A stretch of 64,000 nt of DNA from Trogon surrucura (Eukaryota > Chordata > Aves > Trogoniformes > Trogonidae), in NCBI GenBank assembly GCA_020746105.1, contig CM036624.1, positions 2,351,562 to 2,415,561 of the forward strand, given 5' to 3'. Within the stretch, counting starts at the first letter, position 1; each line of letters begins with the position of its first letter. This document shows, piece after piece, positions 29,526 through 43,900 of the stretch. A program made the translations under genes and the position numbers. The notes under the pieces are model-generated. The model worked only from the letters and a program-made list of their open reading frames with translations. It was not told the DNA's origin and searched no databases.

Positions 29526-32500
29526 TTCATTTCGTAGACGTGGAATTATGGGCTGTATCCTGGCGTTAGCATGGCTGTGCTTTGCGTAACAGTATGGCTG
29601 GTAGGGGGTGGATCCTGAACGTGTATTATAGCCGAGATATTTATGTGCGTACAATGTACATCGAGGGCCGCGGATTTAGAACTTCCCGTTTATTGTCCAC
29701 TGTACCTGCTGTTTTTTTCACAAGCTTTTTAAAATGTATTATGTTGTTGATCGCCACCGGTGTTAAAGCGAGGGTGGATTTTCGAGGAGATAGTGGTTTC
29801 GGTGCAAAGATTTAGATTATGTTGGGGCTTGTTTAGTAATTCTTTAGAAAGGCTACCTCAAGTGGACACTGTAAAGGTTGATGGATGAGTACTGTAGCCA
29901 TCTATGCATATTATTTGTTTGGGGAAAAAAAAAATCCATGTAAGCTTCCTTTTTTTAAAAAAACCAAACAAAACCACAATTTATCCATTTTTGGTGTTCT
30001 AATATTTTTAATCGGCAGCTGCACTCTGTCATTTATGATAATCCTGGGCTAATAAAGGCATTTAAGATGGGAAGAGGGAGGTAGGAAGAAGAACTTTATT
30101 ACGAAGGATTTCAGTTTCAAGCTTCCAAAGCATTTTTATAAGTGTAAACATTTAAAATAAGAATTACCTGATAGTGTCCTTTTTTAAGTCATATTTTCTA
30201 CAAATAGTAAGGATTGCGGTTTGTGCTGAACATTTCATCTGGCAGATTCTTTTTTTTTTTTTAAACAGGTTGTTAGAAGCCAAAACCAAAATGCATTATA
30301 GAAAAAAAATCATTATCATTAGAGTCCAAGTCTATTTGTTAGATTATTCTGATGACTTGTATACTAAGTGAGGAGAACCATCTGGAATAAATGCTCAGTT
30401 AATTCCTTTGTATTGGGTGTCAGCTTTTCCCTGCACGCTTATTGCCGGTTGAAGAGTGTTTGGGTTCCTCCACATTTCATTTTAGACTCGGTGACACTTG
30501 TACGAATAACAGATTGTATGTCCTAAGTACCTTATAAGGAAGACGGGTGCTTATATTTTTATGTGGTTTTAAAGCTGAGTGTGAAACAGAGCTTAGTCTT
30601 CAACACGTTCATTCCATCGCAGTGTAAAACTATAATGCTGAGCTCTCAATACGGAAGGAGAAAAATTCTTGGCCATTTAAGAAATCCCCTGGCTAGTAGA
30701 TTATTAGAACTGTCTGTGGTCTGCCAGGAGGCTGCATAGATTCTATCGAAACAATGAGGACAACTTTAATTTACCTTATTTGCCACAAGAAGGCTTTTAC
30801 TGTTTAGTTTTAGTTTTTAACCTTCAGCCTCTTGAGTTTCTGCAACAAGAATATCGTGCGGAGAGGCTGCAAAGGCCAGTGTCGTCGGGGAAAATGGATT
30901 GGATTGCAGATGTCTGGTTGTTCCTTCAGGGCTCCTCTTCCTCTGCCGTTGTTGGGAAATAGAGTGAAAGAACTGTTCATTTGCAAGAAAAATCCAAACA
31001 TTTGAGAAACAAACTTTGACCTGAAAGGGGAGGGAGATTCCTAATTACAGTGAAGATTGTGAACACTTTGATACAGTTTTTGCCAAGACTGGCCTGTGCC
31101 AGGATCTTACAAGTGCAGCAGTGTGAGGACTTTGCTTTTATTTTTCAGTAACTTAGATTTAATTTGATCCATATCATGTACTTGAGGTCTTAATGCAGTG
31201 GGTAGCACAGTGTTCACAACCGACCAGAACACAGGGAAGTGATTTAAAGGCACCCATTGAAAGTTACCACTGGGATTTAGTATCTTGCAGCTCTTGGGTT
31301 TGAACAGGGACCCTTTAATTCCTTTTTTGTCTTTCTGATGCCATTTTATTTCACGTGACCTTCCTTGAAACCAGGAGGAAATCCCCAGAGTTTTGACAAA
31401 GCAGCTCTGCTCAGAAACGTGCAGATCAGCGGAGGGTCCAGCACTGCCGCAGTCCAGCTGCAGTGGGCTTTTGGCTCGGGGTCACTCGCAGAAAATTTCT
31501 GCCAATTGGCGGCGGTTCGAGTTTCCCCAGGAGGTGTGGGTGCAGAGCTTCTGTCCCACTGCTCCCAAGTTCTCGGGGTAAGAGCACAACAAAAGTGCTG
31601 TGACCCTGAAGTTCCCACAGTGCGCCACCTGTCCATAGCTGCCTAGCTGGGGTAGTCGTTCCTCTGGAAGCCTCATCTGTTGAAATTCCCTGTGGCTCCA
31701 ATGGTGAGTACTTACCTGGACTAATCCTACTTTGAGAAATACACCTTTGTTTTCCCTCTTACTTTCTTTTCTTTTGAAGATGCTACTCAAATTAGTCGAA
31801 CAGTGTTTCAGATCTAGTAGCAAGCTGGCATTATTTTAGTTCAAGGCAGGGTCAAGGCTTTGGCCCTGGAGATTCACATCTACCCACCGCCACAGAACTG
31901 TGCAGCTAATCAGCGTCAGTCCAAAAGGACTTATGTGTATCTGGCTTTTAAACGATAGGGATGGTTGGAAAAGGTAACCTGAACGGCAGGGCAATTTAGC
32001 TGAGAACGTTGCGGGGTAGTAAGTACACCATGCGTAGCCATGGTTTTTATACTTCCATTTATATGTTGAGGAGGAAACGTGAACGAGCTCCTACTTCCAG
32101 TACGTACAGCTGAATATTGCTGTATTGACTCAGAGTCACCATATAAATAGCCAGGATCTCTTAAGGGGAACCTGAAAGAATTAGATGACTTCTTGCTTTT
32201 ATAGATGTTTGAGCCCTTCCTGTGAAGTGCACGTAATTTTACACACGGGAGACATCCACCAGCTGTTAAGCAGGGGCAAACAGCATTTAAATGCCACTCC
32301 TGAGGTTTTATAATGTGGTTGTGTATCTCTTTCATTTTTTTTTTTTAGTTTTCCCCTACAATGGATGTGGGAGAACGCTTCTTAAATTTTGGGTCAAACC
32401 TGAAACCAACTAAGGATAGTTTTTTGCCAGTTTCGTGTTTGGACAGTGTCCTGGCTTTAGCCTAAGTTTTGAGCTATTCTGTGTAACAAACAATTACAAA

Positions 32501-34449
32501 TTTGTATTTAGAACAATAAATACAAATCTTTTTTGCAAGTGTTCATCTTTGCGTAATTGCAGCTAATGCATCTTTAGAAGTATTCATTTAAATGACATTT
32601 TTTATTAAGTAAGCATTAATGAAGGCATCTATCATGAAGAAACCTATGTGTTTTTAATCACCTAATTTGTTCATAGAAGTGATTTCACAGATGCTGTTTT
32701 GAAAGCACTCATTTTACTTGGCATACTAACACGCTGCCTACCTCCGGGTTTTCCACAGGAATTTTCTTGATTTTTTTTCAAGTTTTTCTTGATCGCACCT
32801 GAACAGCTGCTTTTGTTTGGGGTTTTGTGGGTTATTTTAAGGAGTTAAAGTTCACTTTTTTAAATCTTTATTTCAGCCTTTACTATTTCATTGATAATAT
32901 TAGGTCTAGAACACACCTACTAATTAATATTCAACTGTCTTGGAAGAGCTTTTAAAAGTGATTGCTTGACAGGGAAAATTACAGTTCAGGATTACAGAGA
33001 TGTCTATCAGTGTTCATCTGCATTTAAAAAATTGTCTCATCAGTTGAGGCTCAAATTTGATGTCCTGGATTGCACAGATGTCATCTTTCCAGCTTCACGG
33101 AAAGAAAGACTGAGAAGAGAATTTAGGAGAATGGTGTGAATAACAACCTTAACATCCTGGGTAGCTGCAGCAGAAGAGCAGCAGAGAGGAGATGATCAGC
33201 CTTGATGGGGGGGGAGAAAAAGTCTGCCGTGACTTCCTGCCATCTTTTTGAGACAAAGGCAATAAATAGACCTGAACAGCAGTAGTTTTGCTGGAGAACA
33301 AGCAATTTTAGCTAGCAGAGAGAGAGAAAGTAAACGAATGCTGAAGAGTGTCTCGATCTGTTTAGATTTTGAAAGCTTTTCTGTGGAACTACATGATTTG
33401 TACTAGAAAAGGCCTAATGAAGTGAAAGAGCATTTTATTGTAAATGGAGGAGAGGATAAATCAGTCTTGATAGTAGGAGCAGACAAGATGAGGTTTCTGA
33501 GGTAAATATGATGGATTTTGACAAACATACTTAGGATACACAAGACTGGTGAGGTTTATCCCTCCAGTACCAAAGATTTAAGTAGCAGAAAAGTTTTGAT
33601 GAATGCATCCTAATCTGAATTACAATTTGTAACTTACCTCCTTATCTGAACCAGATTTTTCCTCTAGATGTGTTGCTCTGCGTTGCTCTTTCCTCTTCCT
33701 CTATAAATCACTGTAACACAATTCAGAAATGAAGACAATTTCAGTTATTGAGAAATGTTTGTTTCAGTGGCTGCTTTTGAAGTTGTTTTACGTGGACAAA
33801 TAAAGCCCAAGACTACCCTGTCGAAACCCCAGAAGAAATAAAGCAGAATAGGTTGACATAAGCCACACACTTTTTAAAATAAAAACCAGAAGTGCAATCT
33901 AGCTTAATTTGTCATGGGATACGACAAGACTATAGAAGATAAGCCTGCCTTTCATTACGTGCTGTCGAATAAATGGTAAATGTGACAGTGTAGAACACGT
34001 GATGGTACACAGGCCACAATATAGGTAAGATTTTTTTTTTTTTAATTATACAATATAAGATGAGGTGGTGAGACAAACCTGCATAATACTGTCGCAAGCC
34101 TTGACTATCAAATTACATATTATTTGCATTTTATTTGGAGTTACGTGATACCAAGATGTTTTACAAACATCATGGATTTGCAATCAGTGTACTGTGTGCT
34201 CTTACCCATTCCAACAGAGCTTCCAGAACAGGTTACTGAAATGACAGGAAACAGCAGTATAAATGTTGGGTGTCGGGTCATAAGCAAGAAAACATTAGTA
34301 GTCTGTAGAACATTGTTCATGCTACACAACTGCAATCCCGTCAGATGGCAGTAGTTTTATAATGGATTAAATTTATGCCCTGGGAAAGGAATTCCAAGGA
34401 AATTACTACCTCTTAAACAATTTTTACTTCAAAAGTGCTTAGAAGTGGT
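29526..34449. other. Intergenic sequence between PRPF38B and FNDC7 (converging 3' ends)
   Basis: No coding exon seen. The first 900 bases may be alternative PRPF38B 3' UTR. A GC-richer island at about 31340-31720 stands out from the AT-rich surroundings and has a minus-strand AATAAA at 31350-31345. A candidate FNDC7 polyadenylation signal (TTTATT on plus) lies at 34130-34135. Confidence 0.5.
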
Positions 34450-34701
34450 TCACAGAAATTCTTGATTTGTTTCTTGACTCAAACCCAATAATTCTATAAA
34501 ACAAATTGGGAAAAAAAGTTAGTATGCCCAGTCCCAAAATGCTCCTGTGAAGTTCCTGTCACAGATAGTGCAAGACAGCACCCAGGAAGTTTTCTCTGGA
34601 ATCAATACTAGAATAGAAATGTTCTATGTCTTCTTGCATAACTTCAGATTACATCTTAACCATCGGGCATGCGTGGACAAAAATACATCATTTAAAGAAA
34701 T

Positions 34702-34973
34702 TTAAGTTTTACCTGAATATATTTTCTTAGCACAAAATGTAAGCTTCGGCTCCTTATCAGTAACTGGAGATACTACCACTGTGTAGACGTCCCCACACGG
34801 TATCTCGGTGAGATCACAGTGACTTAAGCCTGGGCTAGGGGTACAGGTGAAATTCCCTTTGGAGCCGTGTAAATGTGTGCTGTAGTTTGTCGATTCGTCA
34901 GAAGCTCGCCAGTGTACCCTGATGCCGTTATTGCCGAGTCTATAGAGCTTCACCCCAGAAGGGCAGCAAGCAC
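34702..34973 (-). CDS. FNDC7: FNDC7 coding exon 11, FN3 domain 9 (last recognised)
   Basis: Residues 713-802; CCPSGVKLYRLG, IRVHWRASDEST and IPCGDVYTVVVSPVT. It reads to TAA at 34704-34702. A phase-1 GTAAAA donor at 34712 is also present. Small 3' exons could follow it at 34607-34519 (28 codons then TAA) or 34493-34450 (13 codons then TGA); both have an AG acceptor and the right phase. The true C-terminus is therefore open. Confidence 0.82.
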
Positions 34974-37900
34974 CTAATAAAATAAGAAATGTTAATAGGC
35001 AACTTTTGTGAACGTACAGTATGTGACAAATTCCTAGAGTGCATTTAAAACCAGATGATTACTACCACACTAGATACCAGCGTTTTGATGAGAAAGCCAA
35101 AATAATCCTTGAAGAGAAATAGGGAACAAAATGTTCTGTAAGGCTGATATTATGCAGCTGGAATTCAGCCACTGTTTTACACATTAGAGTATTGTTGCTC
35201 GCTCCTGACTATGGAAGCACCAGGGCTACTCTGGTGTGCCCAGAATCCTTTTGTGCTCTCTAAAATTTAATTATGCCGTAGCAAAATTTAAATTAAATGG
35301 TTCTGGAGTAATGTTACCAAACATTATATTCCACTTGATGGCCATTATAAGAACAGGGCTTAAATGATACGTGCAAATAATCCCAAGTGCATTTATGTCA
35401 AAGAGGGAACTGCAAGTCTATTAATTGTGCACTGAATTTCAGCTGCGCTACTTGTATGAGAGAAACGCTACACCAAGTCAGTTGTATTCTGAGTCTTTTC
35501 CTTCCCAATTGCATTTACAATTTACATACTGGAAGAATATCCTTGGTACGTGCAACTGGATGTCAAACCCGTTTCACTGATTGCTTTCAGGGACACGGTG
35601 TAGTTGGTGCTGCACGTGATGCATCCCAGGAGACAGTAGTTTTGAAGAGTGTGGCATTTTGCCTGTCCTTTTGGGGACCCCAGTGTCGTTACGTATGTCT
35701 GTGCACCCACCCCAACAGACCAGCTGATATTTGTTACAGACTGTGCCACCTGAGTTAGCATCAGGTCAGTAGGGCAACAAGGAGCTGAAAAAGGACAAAA
35801 AAAAAAATAGAGAAGTTAATTCTGTTTTGTACTTGGCAAATGGAAGGTATTTGAAGGGACTACAACGAGAATAGCGGGGGTTGCAATGAGATCAAGAGCA
35901 AAGGAATGAAGACGTGCATACTTTTCAGGCAAACACTAGCAGGCTGAAAAGTAAGTGACTAATCTGGGAAGCTTCTAATAAACAGAATGCTGATATAAGA
36001 TCCATTTGTGAGTTATAAACCTGGAATTATTATAAGACAATTATTCACCCAGATAATAACAACTACTCAAATTTTTCATCAGAGTATCAGGGCACATATG
36101 TAGTTTAATTAAACTCTGTCTCTACCCCTCAAGCCCAGCTCTGTCTCTGTTTAAGGTCTCTTCCTCTACAATGTAAAATGACTGCAGCTAAACTGCCTGT
36201 TAAAAATAGATCCTGATGTATATCAATCTCTGAACTGTGCCTGGGGATTATGTGGGTAAGTGGTATAGGACAAAACTCTGCTAGCAAATTAATAGCAGGA
36301 ATGGTGGGTAGGATGTGCTTTAATCTCTTATTTGTTGACATGGACATCACCTCATTGCCTCTCCATTAAAAGTCAAAATGCTGACAAGGAAGTTATGCGT
36401 TACAGTAGTGGAAGATGTTATTATATTTTAGTGAGCTGTGCCAGATGATAATTGGTTGCACTAAGGCTTCTCAGTATGAGGCAAGATACGTACACAAAGA
36501 TACATACACATTTAAGCAGAGGCCGTCTAGTGACAGGCAGTATAATATGCACATGTTGCAATTAAAAGGCCAAAACCACATAAAAAGATACAGAATTATT
36601 TGAATATGTTGCTAAATATTTTCCACTATATACACTTCCCACATACCTGTCTCTAAAGGAACACTGTAGCTTGGTAAACTCTGTCCTGCCGGTGATCTTG
36701 CTATAGCGCTGACCGAGAAAGCCGATCCACAGGGAAGATTAATTAGGGTACAGGAATTTCCGGAGCTTGTGCAGTGCCAAAGTCCAGCATCTCCTCTGGC
36801 AGTGACAATGTACGTAGCTTCTTCATTGTTAGATTGCCAGTGCACACTCATTGCAGAGCGAGCCTCCTTTGAGATATTTTTAATTTCAGGACTGCAAGGA
36901 GCTGAAGTATTTCATATTAACGGTATTTAAACAGATTGTTCATGCATAGTATGTAAGTTACATGTGAAAAGTAAATTCCCCTTAGAACTGACAAACTACT
37001 TTGAAAAAGTATATGATCCTTAATTGTTCACTCCTGGTGAGAATTTAGAACTTGTGACAGAACTGGTAACAAAAGGATTTTGCATACAAAACCAGAGATG
37101 GACTGCGAATGTGATTTTCAAAAATGGGGAGCTATCAGAAGCTTTCCGTCCAAATCTGGTTTTAGGTCCCTGCTTACCATATATTTTTTTAAAAAATTCC
37201 AGTATTTTAATTATTGGTTTTTTTAATCAGTTACAGTAACTTAGCACTCCAGGAACACTCTTCATCCATGAATCACTGTAGCATCTAATTATTTTTTCTG
37301 CTAAAGGAAAAGAGGAACGATCATAATACCTGTCGCCACGTACTTAGACGCACACGACGTGTTGCTGCCGCGGGCCTCGCTGAAAGAATAAACGGCGATC
37401 CGATAGCGGGTGTCGCACTGCAGAGCGGAGAGGGTGCAAGCGGCGGCGGTGTCGTTGCAGAGCAGCGCGCCGCTCCCGCCCACGGCCCGCGTTTGGTACA
37501 TTTCGGCACCACGGACCGGGGCCCAGGTGACCCGCACGGCGTCACCCGACACGAAGGTGGCCCGCAAGTCGCTGGGGCAACAGGGTGCTATGAACAGACA
37601 AGGCAGAGAGGGGAACCTGAATGTGAGCTGAAAACTGGCACAGAACCCGAGAGCCATCTTCGTTTATCTGCGTGTCTTAATCTCCAAAGGTGACTGATAC
37701 TGTGCAAACCACCTCATTCGCTCCAGACTTACTTCTTGAATTAATTCAGCACCATCGCTTTCAAACCAACAGGGGGCATTCTATCGTATAGGTAAGGGAC
37801 AGGAATTAGGTGTTTCCTTGATTTAAAATCTCAACGCATCTAGAGGTTAAATAATGCTAACGGCCTTCTTCACAACCTCCCATTGAGCTTGTCATCTTTT

Positions 37901-40900
37901 CGTTTTCTGAATCTGAAAACTCTCTGTGAGGAAGTTTGAGACTTGGGTACACCCTTCCTAAGGTGACAGTGAAAAACACACCAGGACTAGAATTCAAATA
38001 TTATGCCAGGACTGTGTTATTCATATGGCCTTGCCTGACGACTGCAAATCGTTAAACTGCTTTCATCCCGTAAGCATGTTGTTGCACTTGCCTATGCAAG
38101 ATAAGCTCAACTGCAATGTGAAGCATTTCTTTTTCTCTGTCATAAGGATAGAAGTTTAAGTCGTCGTCTTCCAATAAAAATGTCCAATCAGCTCTACCAT
38201 AAACACAGTTAAGGGATCCGAAATGAAAATGCAAAAATACATTGCCACTTACCAGTAGTGTAATTGAATACATCACCTAAAGGACTCTGCCCTGCCTTGT
38301 TATATGCAAAGACACTAATGAAATAAGTGAAGCCACAGTCCGACTGGAAATGGCATTGAGTGCGTGATGTGTTGCAGTGCACTTCCAAGCCGTCGTCACT
38401 CTTCACAAAAACCACATAATAATGACTAAAATTGACGCTAGACCACGATACCAACAGGCGGCCAGGTTCGTCCTCTTCAATCGATATATTTACTGGTGCA
38501 CAAGGAACTGAGAAAAAAAACACATTAAAAAAAAAAAAGGAAAAGAGAACTGTAATCAGAATATTTTTATTGAAGTTACACTTTTGGACAATAAAAGAAA
38601 ACCAGGAATATATAGAATTATTTTACTCAGATTGAACAGTTGTTCTGTCCTGGTCGAGGAAACAATAACTTACCTGCCTTTACAGAGGATGCTCCTTACG
38701 TTTAGATGAAAAGTGATTATGATTTTTACAGACCAAAATAGATACTACCGCTATGTTTTATAGAAAAGAGATCTGCTTAAGGAACCCCTGTGAACAAACA
38801 CAGTGGCACCGGGCAGTATTTCAAAAGGAACTGGCACAGTCTGTGCTCACAAATAGACTTTTGGATGACAATCAGAATACTAGCTTGAATAGCAGCTGGC
38901 ATCCAAAAACCTTTATAGGAAAACCCTTTACCTGCTGGTATGAAACTCACTGCCTGTGTCTGAAGAGAGCTCTCCTTGGCTCAGGATTCCTTTCTGGTGG
39001 CATCCCAAAATGTCACATTAAATTGTGACCTTCATAGCTTTTACTTAGATAACATTTACTTTCTAATTCAAAAAGTTTAGCTTGCTGCTATTAGAATATA
39101 TATACATGATGTAGCTGAAGCAAAGCTGGCTGAGGATTACAGCTCTCATCCTGTTAGGTCCACCTCTGAGTTGCTCACGTGGATGATCTCTAACTCATCG
39201 ATGAGAAGTCAAAATGAGGTGGGTTACACCAAATAATTAAATAATCTTGTCTCTTTTGTGTAGCACATAGTAACAGAAATGATTTAGGTTTTGCTTGCAT
39301 GAGCAGTTCATCAAATGGGTCAGGAAGCAATAACCTCTGACGTGGCAGCAGTGAAATGAGCAACCTTTTGTCCTGACAAAGCTGCTACCTGAGAATGGTC
39401 TGTGACCGGTACCTTTAGTGTAGTGGTGCTACTTAGCTGAATGTGGTTTTATTGACCTCCATTCTGACTAACAACTAGATTTAGCCTAGAACAGTTCTCA
39501 TCCTAGGGCCAGCCCTTAATAAATCATAGAATCATAGGTGTTGGGCTGGAAGGGACCTTTAAAGGCCATCTAGGCCAGTGACATCTTCAACTAGGGCAGG
39601 TTACTCAGAGCCCCATCAAGCCTGATCTTTCCTCCAAGATTTCTCCCAATCCCTTTGTGACAGACCTGACACATCTGCTATTCCTTGCATTCGTTTTACA
39701 CTCTGACTTTTGAACAGGTACTCCTGGTAAGAGGAAAGTTCAGGCTTACTGGTTCAGTCAGCATTGCAAGTTATTCTCACAGAAAGCTGAAGAAAGTTTA
39801 AGCTATTATCCCCAAAATAGAAAGGTATATGGTACAGTTCATGCATGAAGTTCAGAAGCAGAAATAACTACTTGAGAAGCACTCGTGAATTGAAATGGAC
39901 TAATTTACACGGGACATTAAAGAGATGCATGTTAAAATTCCAAAAGCTACGTAAGGATCTACGACACGTACTCGTTTTTAAGCTCACTGCACCGGTAGGC
40001 TTACTGGACCCAGCATCGTTGTACGCAGTGACAGAGACAGAATACTCAGAGCCGCACTGGAGTGACGGCACCACGCAGGAGGCAGAAGATGTGTTACACG
40101 TCAGGTTCAGGGGTCCGCTGCTGGCTGTCACACTGTAAGTTAGAGCTCCTTCTGTTGGCATCCAGGAAACAATAGCTCTTAAAGTACCACTGTTAAAAGC
40201 TACTTGAACATCCGCTGGTGCGTTAGGACCTAGGGTTATCAGTTTGGGATACACAAATACAACTCAGCATATGGCCTACAGACATGATCTTTTTCATAAC
40301 TTGCAAAATTAATACAATTTCTGTGGCTCAGACCTTACGCTCATTCCCACTGAAGTGACAGTTTTTTAAAGAAATAGTTCAAGCTGTACACTGTCACAAG
40401 CTTTCTGTTGAAACTCTTTGCCTTATTTGAATATTTGCTTCTCACGGTTAGAAAAATCCTCAAATCGGTCTAAGCTTGTGGAATTTTTACCCAGGCCTGT
40501 CCTAGGTACAACTTTAGTGGTCGGTAATGGTATCTTTGCCTCAGGAATATTCATTAACATAGCCATGTCATCTGAGCTTTCACGAACTTTGAGATTGGGT
40601 AGAAATTCTATGATCTGAAAATCTACTTGAGTGCATCTTTGAAAAACATAGCACAATCTGTACACATGCACAAATACTTCCTGGTGTCTATATATTCATT
40701 CTTTTTTTTTTTTTTTAATGCTTACTTGGTTTCAAAAAAGAAAATGTCTTACTTGTTCTTTGGTTATACGTGAAATCATCTCCAGGTACCCCGTTGACAT
40801 TCCAGGCGTACGCCTTGATAGTATAGAGAGTTCCTGGATCCAGACTTGTAAATAACAAGGAGGTGTTGGTGGTGTTCTCCTTCAGCATTCTGCCCAAACC

Positions 40901-43900
40901 ATCTGATCTCATAAGGAACACAGAGAATCCAGCCGCCATATACACAGCTTTCCAGCTCACTGCAATGGAGTCACAGCTTGGAGAGCTGACAGACAGAACT
41001 GGAGCAGCCAGGACTGTTGGGAAAGAACAACAATCGGGCTTTTGGTTTGTCGGTGATACTGGGTGAAAGGGCCGAACTTGAAATGAATACACAGGAACAA
41101 CAATCACAAAAATCTGAGAGAGAAATTCAGCAAATACAAAAAGAAATGAACGCAGGACTGGCAGAATAAAAACGGAAAGTAATTCAGTGCATCCCTTATG
41201 ATAGTACAGCAGTTGTAAAGTGAATGTAACTCACACACAAAATATGAGAGGTTGAGCGTGTAGAAGAATGAAAATCACCAGGAAGATATCGCATTTCCTG
41301 TCCTCTAAGTTTTACATTGTCGTGATTATTTTATACTTTTAGTTGTTTCTTCATTTCTTCTATTCCCTCGAGTTACAATAAAATTTGATTTTGTTAAAAT
41401 TCAAGTAAAACTTCCCATTAAACATTTATCTTACAGTACTGGCATAAAGTAAACCATTAATTCCGACTCTTGCCCTGGTCATCACATCAGATGGCTGAAT
41501 TCTAGTTCTCACAAAAGGAAGGGAGAATGTGATCAACACAATTTAAAATACAAGATCATAATAGTTCAGTAGTGGTACACGCCTGGGCTATACCGTTTGT
41601 TTTCTGTTAAAAAAAAAAAAGAAAGAATGCTTGCAGGAATGCTTTATCTTATAATAACACTACAGAACTTGAAATACGGATAAGGATTTGAAAGTCCACC
41701 TGTTTTTGCTTTTCGAAAAGGTGAAGGCTGGCTTTTTCCTCCTGAATTTACAGATCTGACAGTGATTCTGTACAAGGTGGCAGGTTTCAGTCCCGTGAGC
41801 GTGCCTGGAGAATTTGTAACTACGGTTTCAATGAAGGAATCTCCATCCTGTGCAGTCAGCAGATAACTGGTAGCCCCAGGTACTGCTCTCCACTCCACTG
41901 TGATGCTGTTGCTAAGTTTTGAATAAGCCTGGTCGATAATGGGGACATCTGGAGCTGGAATGGAAATAACCATAGACATAACTAACGTTGGGCAACTCAG
42001 CCCTGCGAAGCGTGAAGTAGTCCCAAGGTTTCACAAAGACAAGTGTAGGACAAATGGCATTCACTTGCAACAAATGCTTAAAATTTAAGTTCAATAAAGT
42101 TTAAGTGAACATTAACAAAATACACTGAGTCTTGAGATATTCTAGACCAACCTCCATCTTTCAATAAAAATATTCTAGCACCCTTGAAATCACCATTGAA
42201 AATGCCCCTTATTGAACCTAGGTCGCGCTGAGAGATCTCTTTTTTGTCTTGCTCTATAGCCAATTAACTATACTGGATGTTATATACAATAACATGACAC
42301 ATCAAATATTGCAATTAATTATCATGCTATGCTGTAGGCCATTCAGAAAGGGCTCGTGTTCTGCTCTTGTGCACTGCAGTCACAAAAGCAAACACGGAGC
42401 GTGTATTTCTTAACCACAATCAGGACTCAATAACCAGGATTTTCAGACTAGAATCAGGCTACGTAAAGCGAGTCCATATATTGCAAGGCTGCAGAAAAAC
42501 TCACTAGAAGAGGAAAAAAAAGATAAAATGAAGATGTATCCCCCTAAAATTAAGAGAAGGCACAAAAGAGTATTCGAGCTGAAAGTATCCACATTAAGGC
42601 AAACTTAGAGCAAGGCAGGTCCTCTGGGATTTCAAAGACCCCAGCAAGTATTACACACTTAGACAACTCCCGAGCAGTATGTCTGCTCTCTTAGTTCCAA
42701 GCATTTTCTTATTCAGCTACAGTCAGACGCCCTCTTTTGTCCCATTTCTAAAAATGCTACCATATATATTCCATATGATCATGCCTATGGGATGTTTGCA
42801 GGTGCGTCTTTCCCGATCTTTGAGCAACCTATTGCACTACGATTTCTTTTTCTTTCAAAATATTGTCTTTAGCAACAATTCATAAAAGTCTGTAATGAAA
42901 ATGTTACGTAAGTCTAAGGGAGTTGCTTGCCTTGTCAAGTAGAGAATATATAGTACATGATACAGATCAGAAATCAATTCCAGGACATTAATCACTAATA
43001 TCTGGTCTCCCATAACTAAGCTAGCAATAGAGCTTTCTTCATACTTACCAGTACTTTTTTATTTTCAAGTTCTATTGTACTTAGTTTTATTTTTATTGTA
43101 ATTACAATTTTTCTTGTAAATTTTTTGTAATTTTTTGGGTCATTTCTTATTGCAACTCCAATTTTAATTGTAATTACTTTTCTAAGAAATTATTTCTACT
43201 GGAAAAATAATGGCTATTTCTAAATAATGGCTATTTCTAAAAATTATCAGTTAAATTATTTTAAAACCAGAATTTCCACACAGTTACATTTCAGCGGTTA
43301 AAGAAGCGCTTCTGTACATGTAGATCCTTCTTCAATGATTTACATGCTACAAGTCCTTCTGAACGAAACAAAAATACTGCTTTGCAATCTGAGCAAGCTG
43401 CGCACGGCAGGTCAGGAAAACACATGTACCAGAAAAAAAAAAAAAGCAGAAGGGAAATAGGCTAATACTGAACTCAGTAAGAGAACCAGCAAAAGGCTTC
43501 AACAGGAATGGTAGCTATTCCCTGCCAGTACAACGAAATATGAAGGATAAAATCCCAGTCCTCCTGTAACAGAAGAAGTTACACTTCACAACGTTTCTCT
43601 TACTAACCTGTTGACTGCATAATCCGTGTTTCTGCAAGAATGATTCCATTCTTGTCGATTGCTTCTGCTTGTATAGCATAAACAGTGTTGGGAATTAATG
43701 AAGATAGAGTTCCCTTCAGTGTAACATCACTAAAATGAGCCAGTAATGAGTGGCCTACAGTGTTCACAGCTGTAGCTGTGACTCTGTAAGAAGAGGCTCC
43801 TGAAAACTTGGGCCATCTGACGTAAATGCTTCGGGATGTCACATCGTATATAGACACAGAGAAACCTAAACCAAAGGAAATAATTATCAGAAAAATATTT

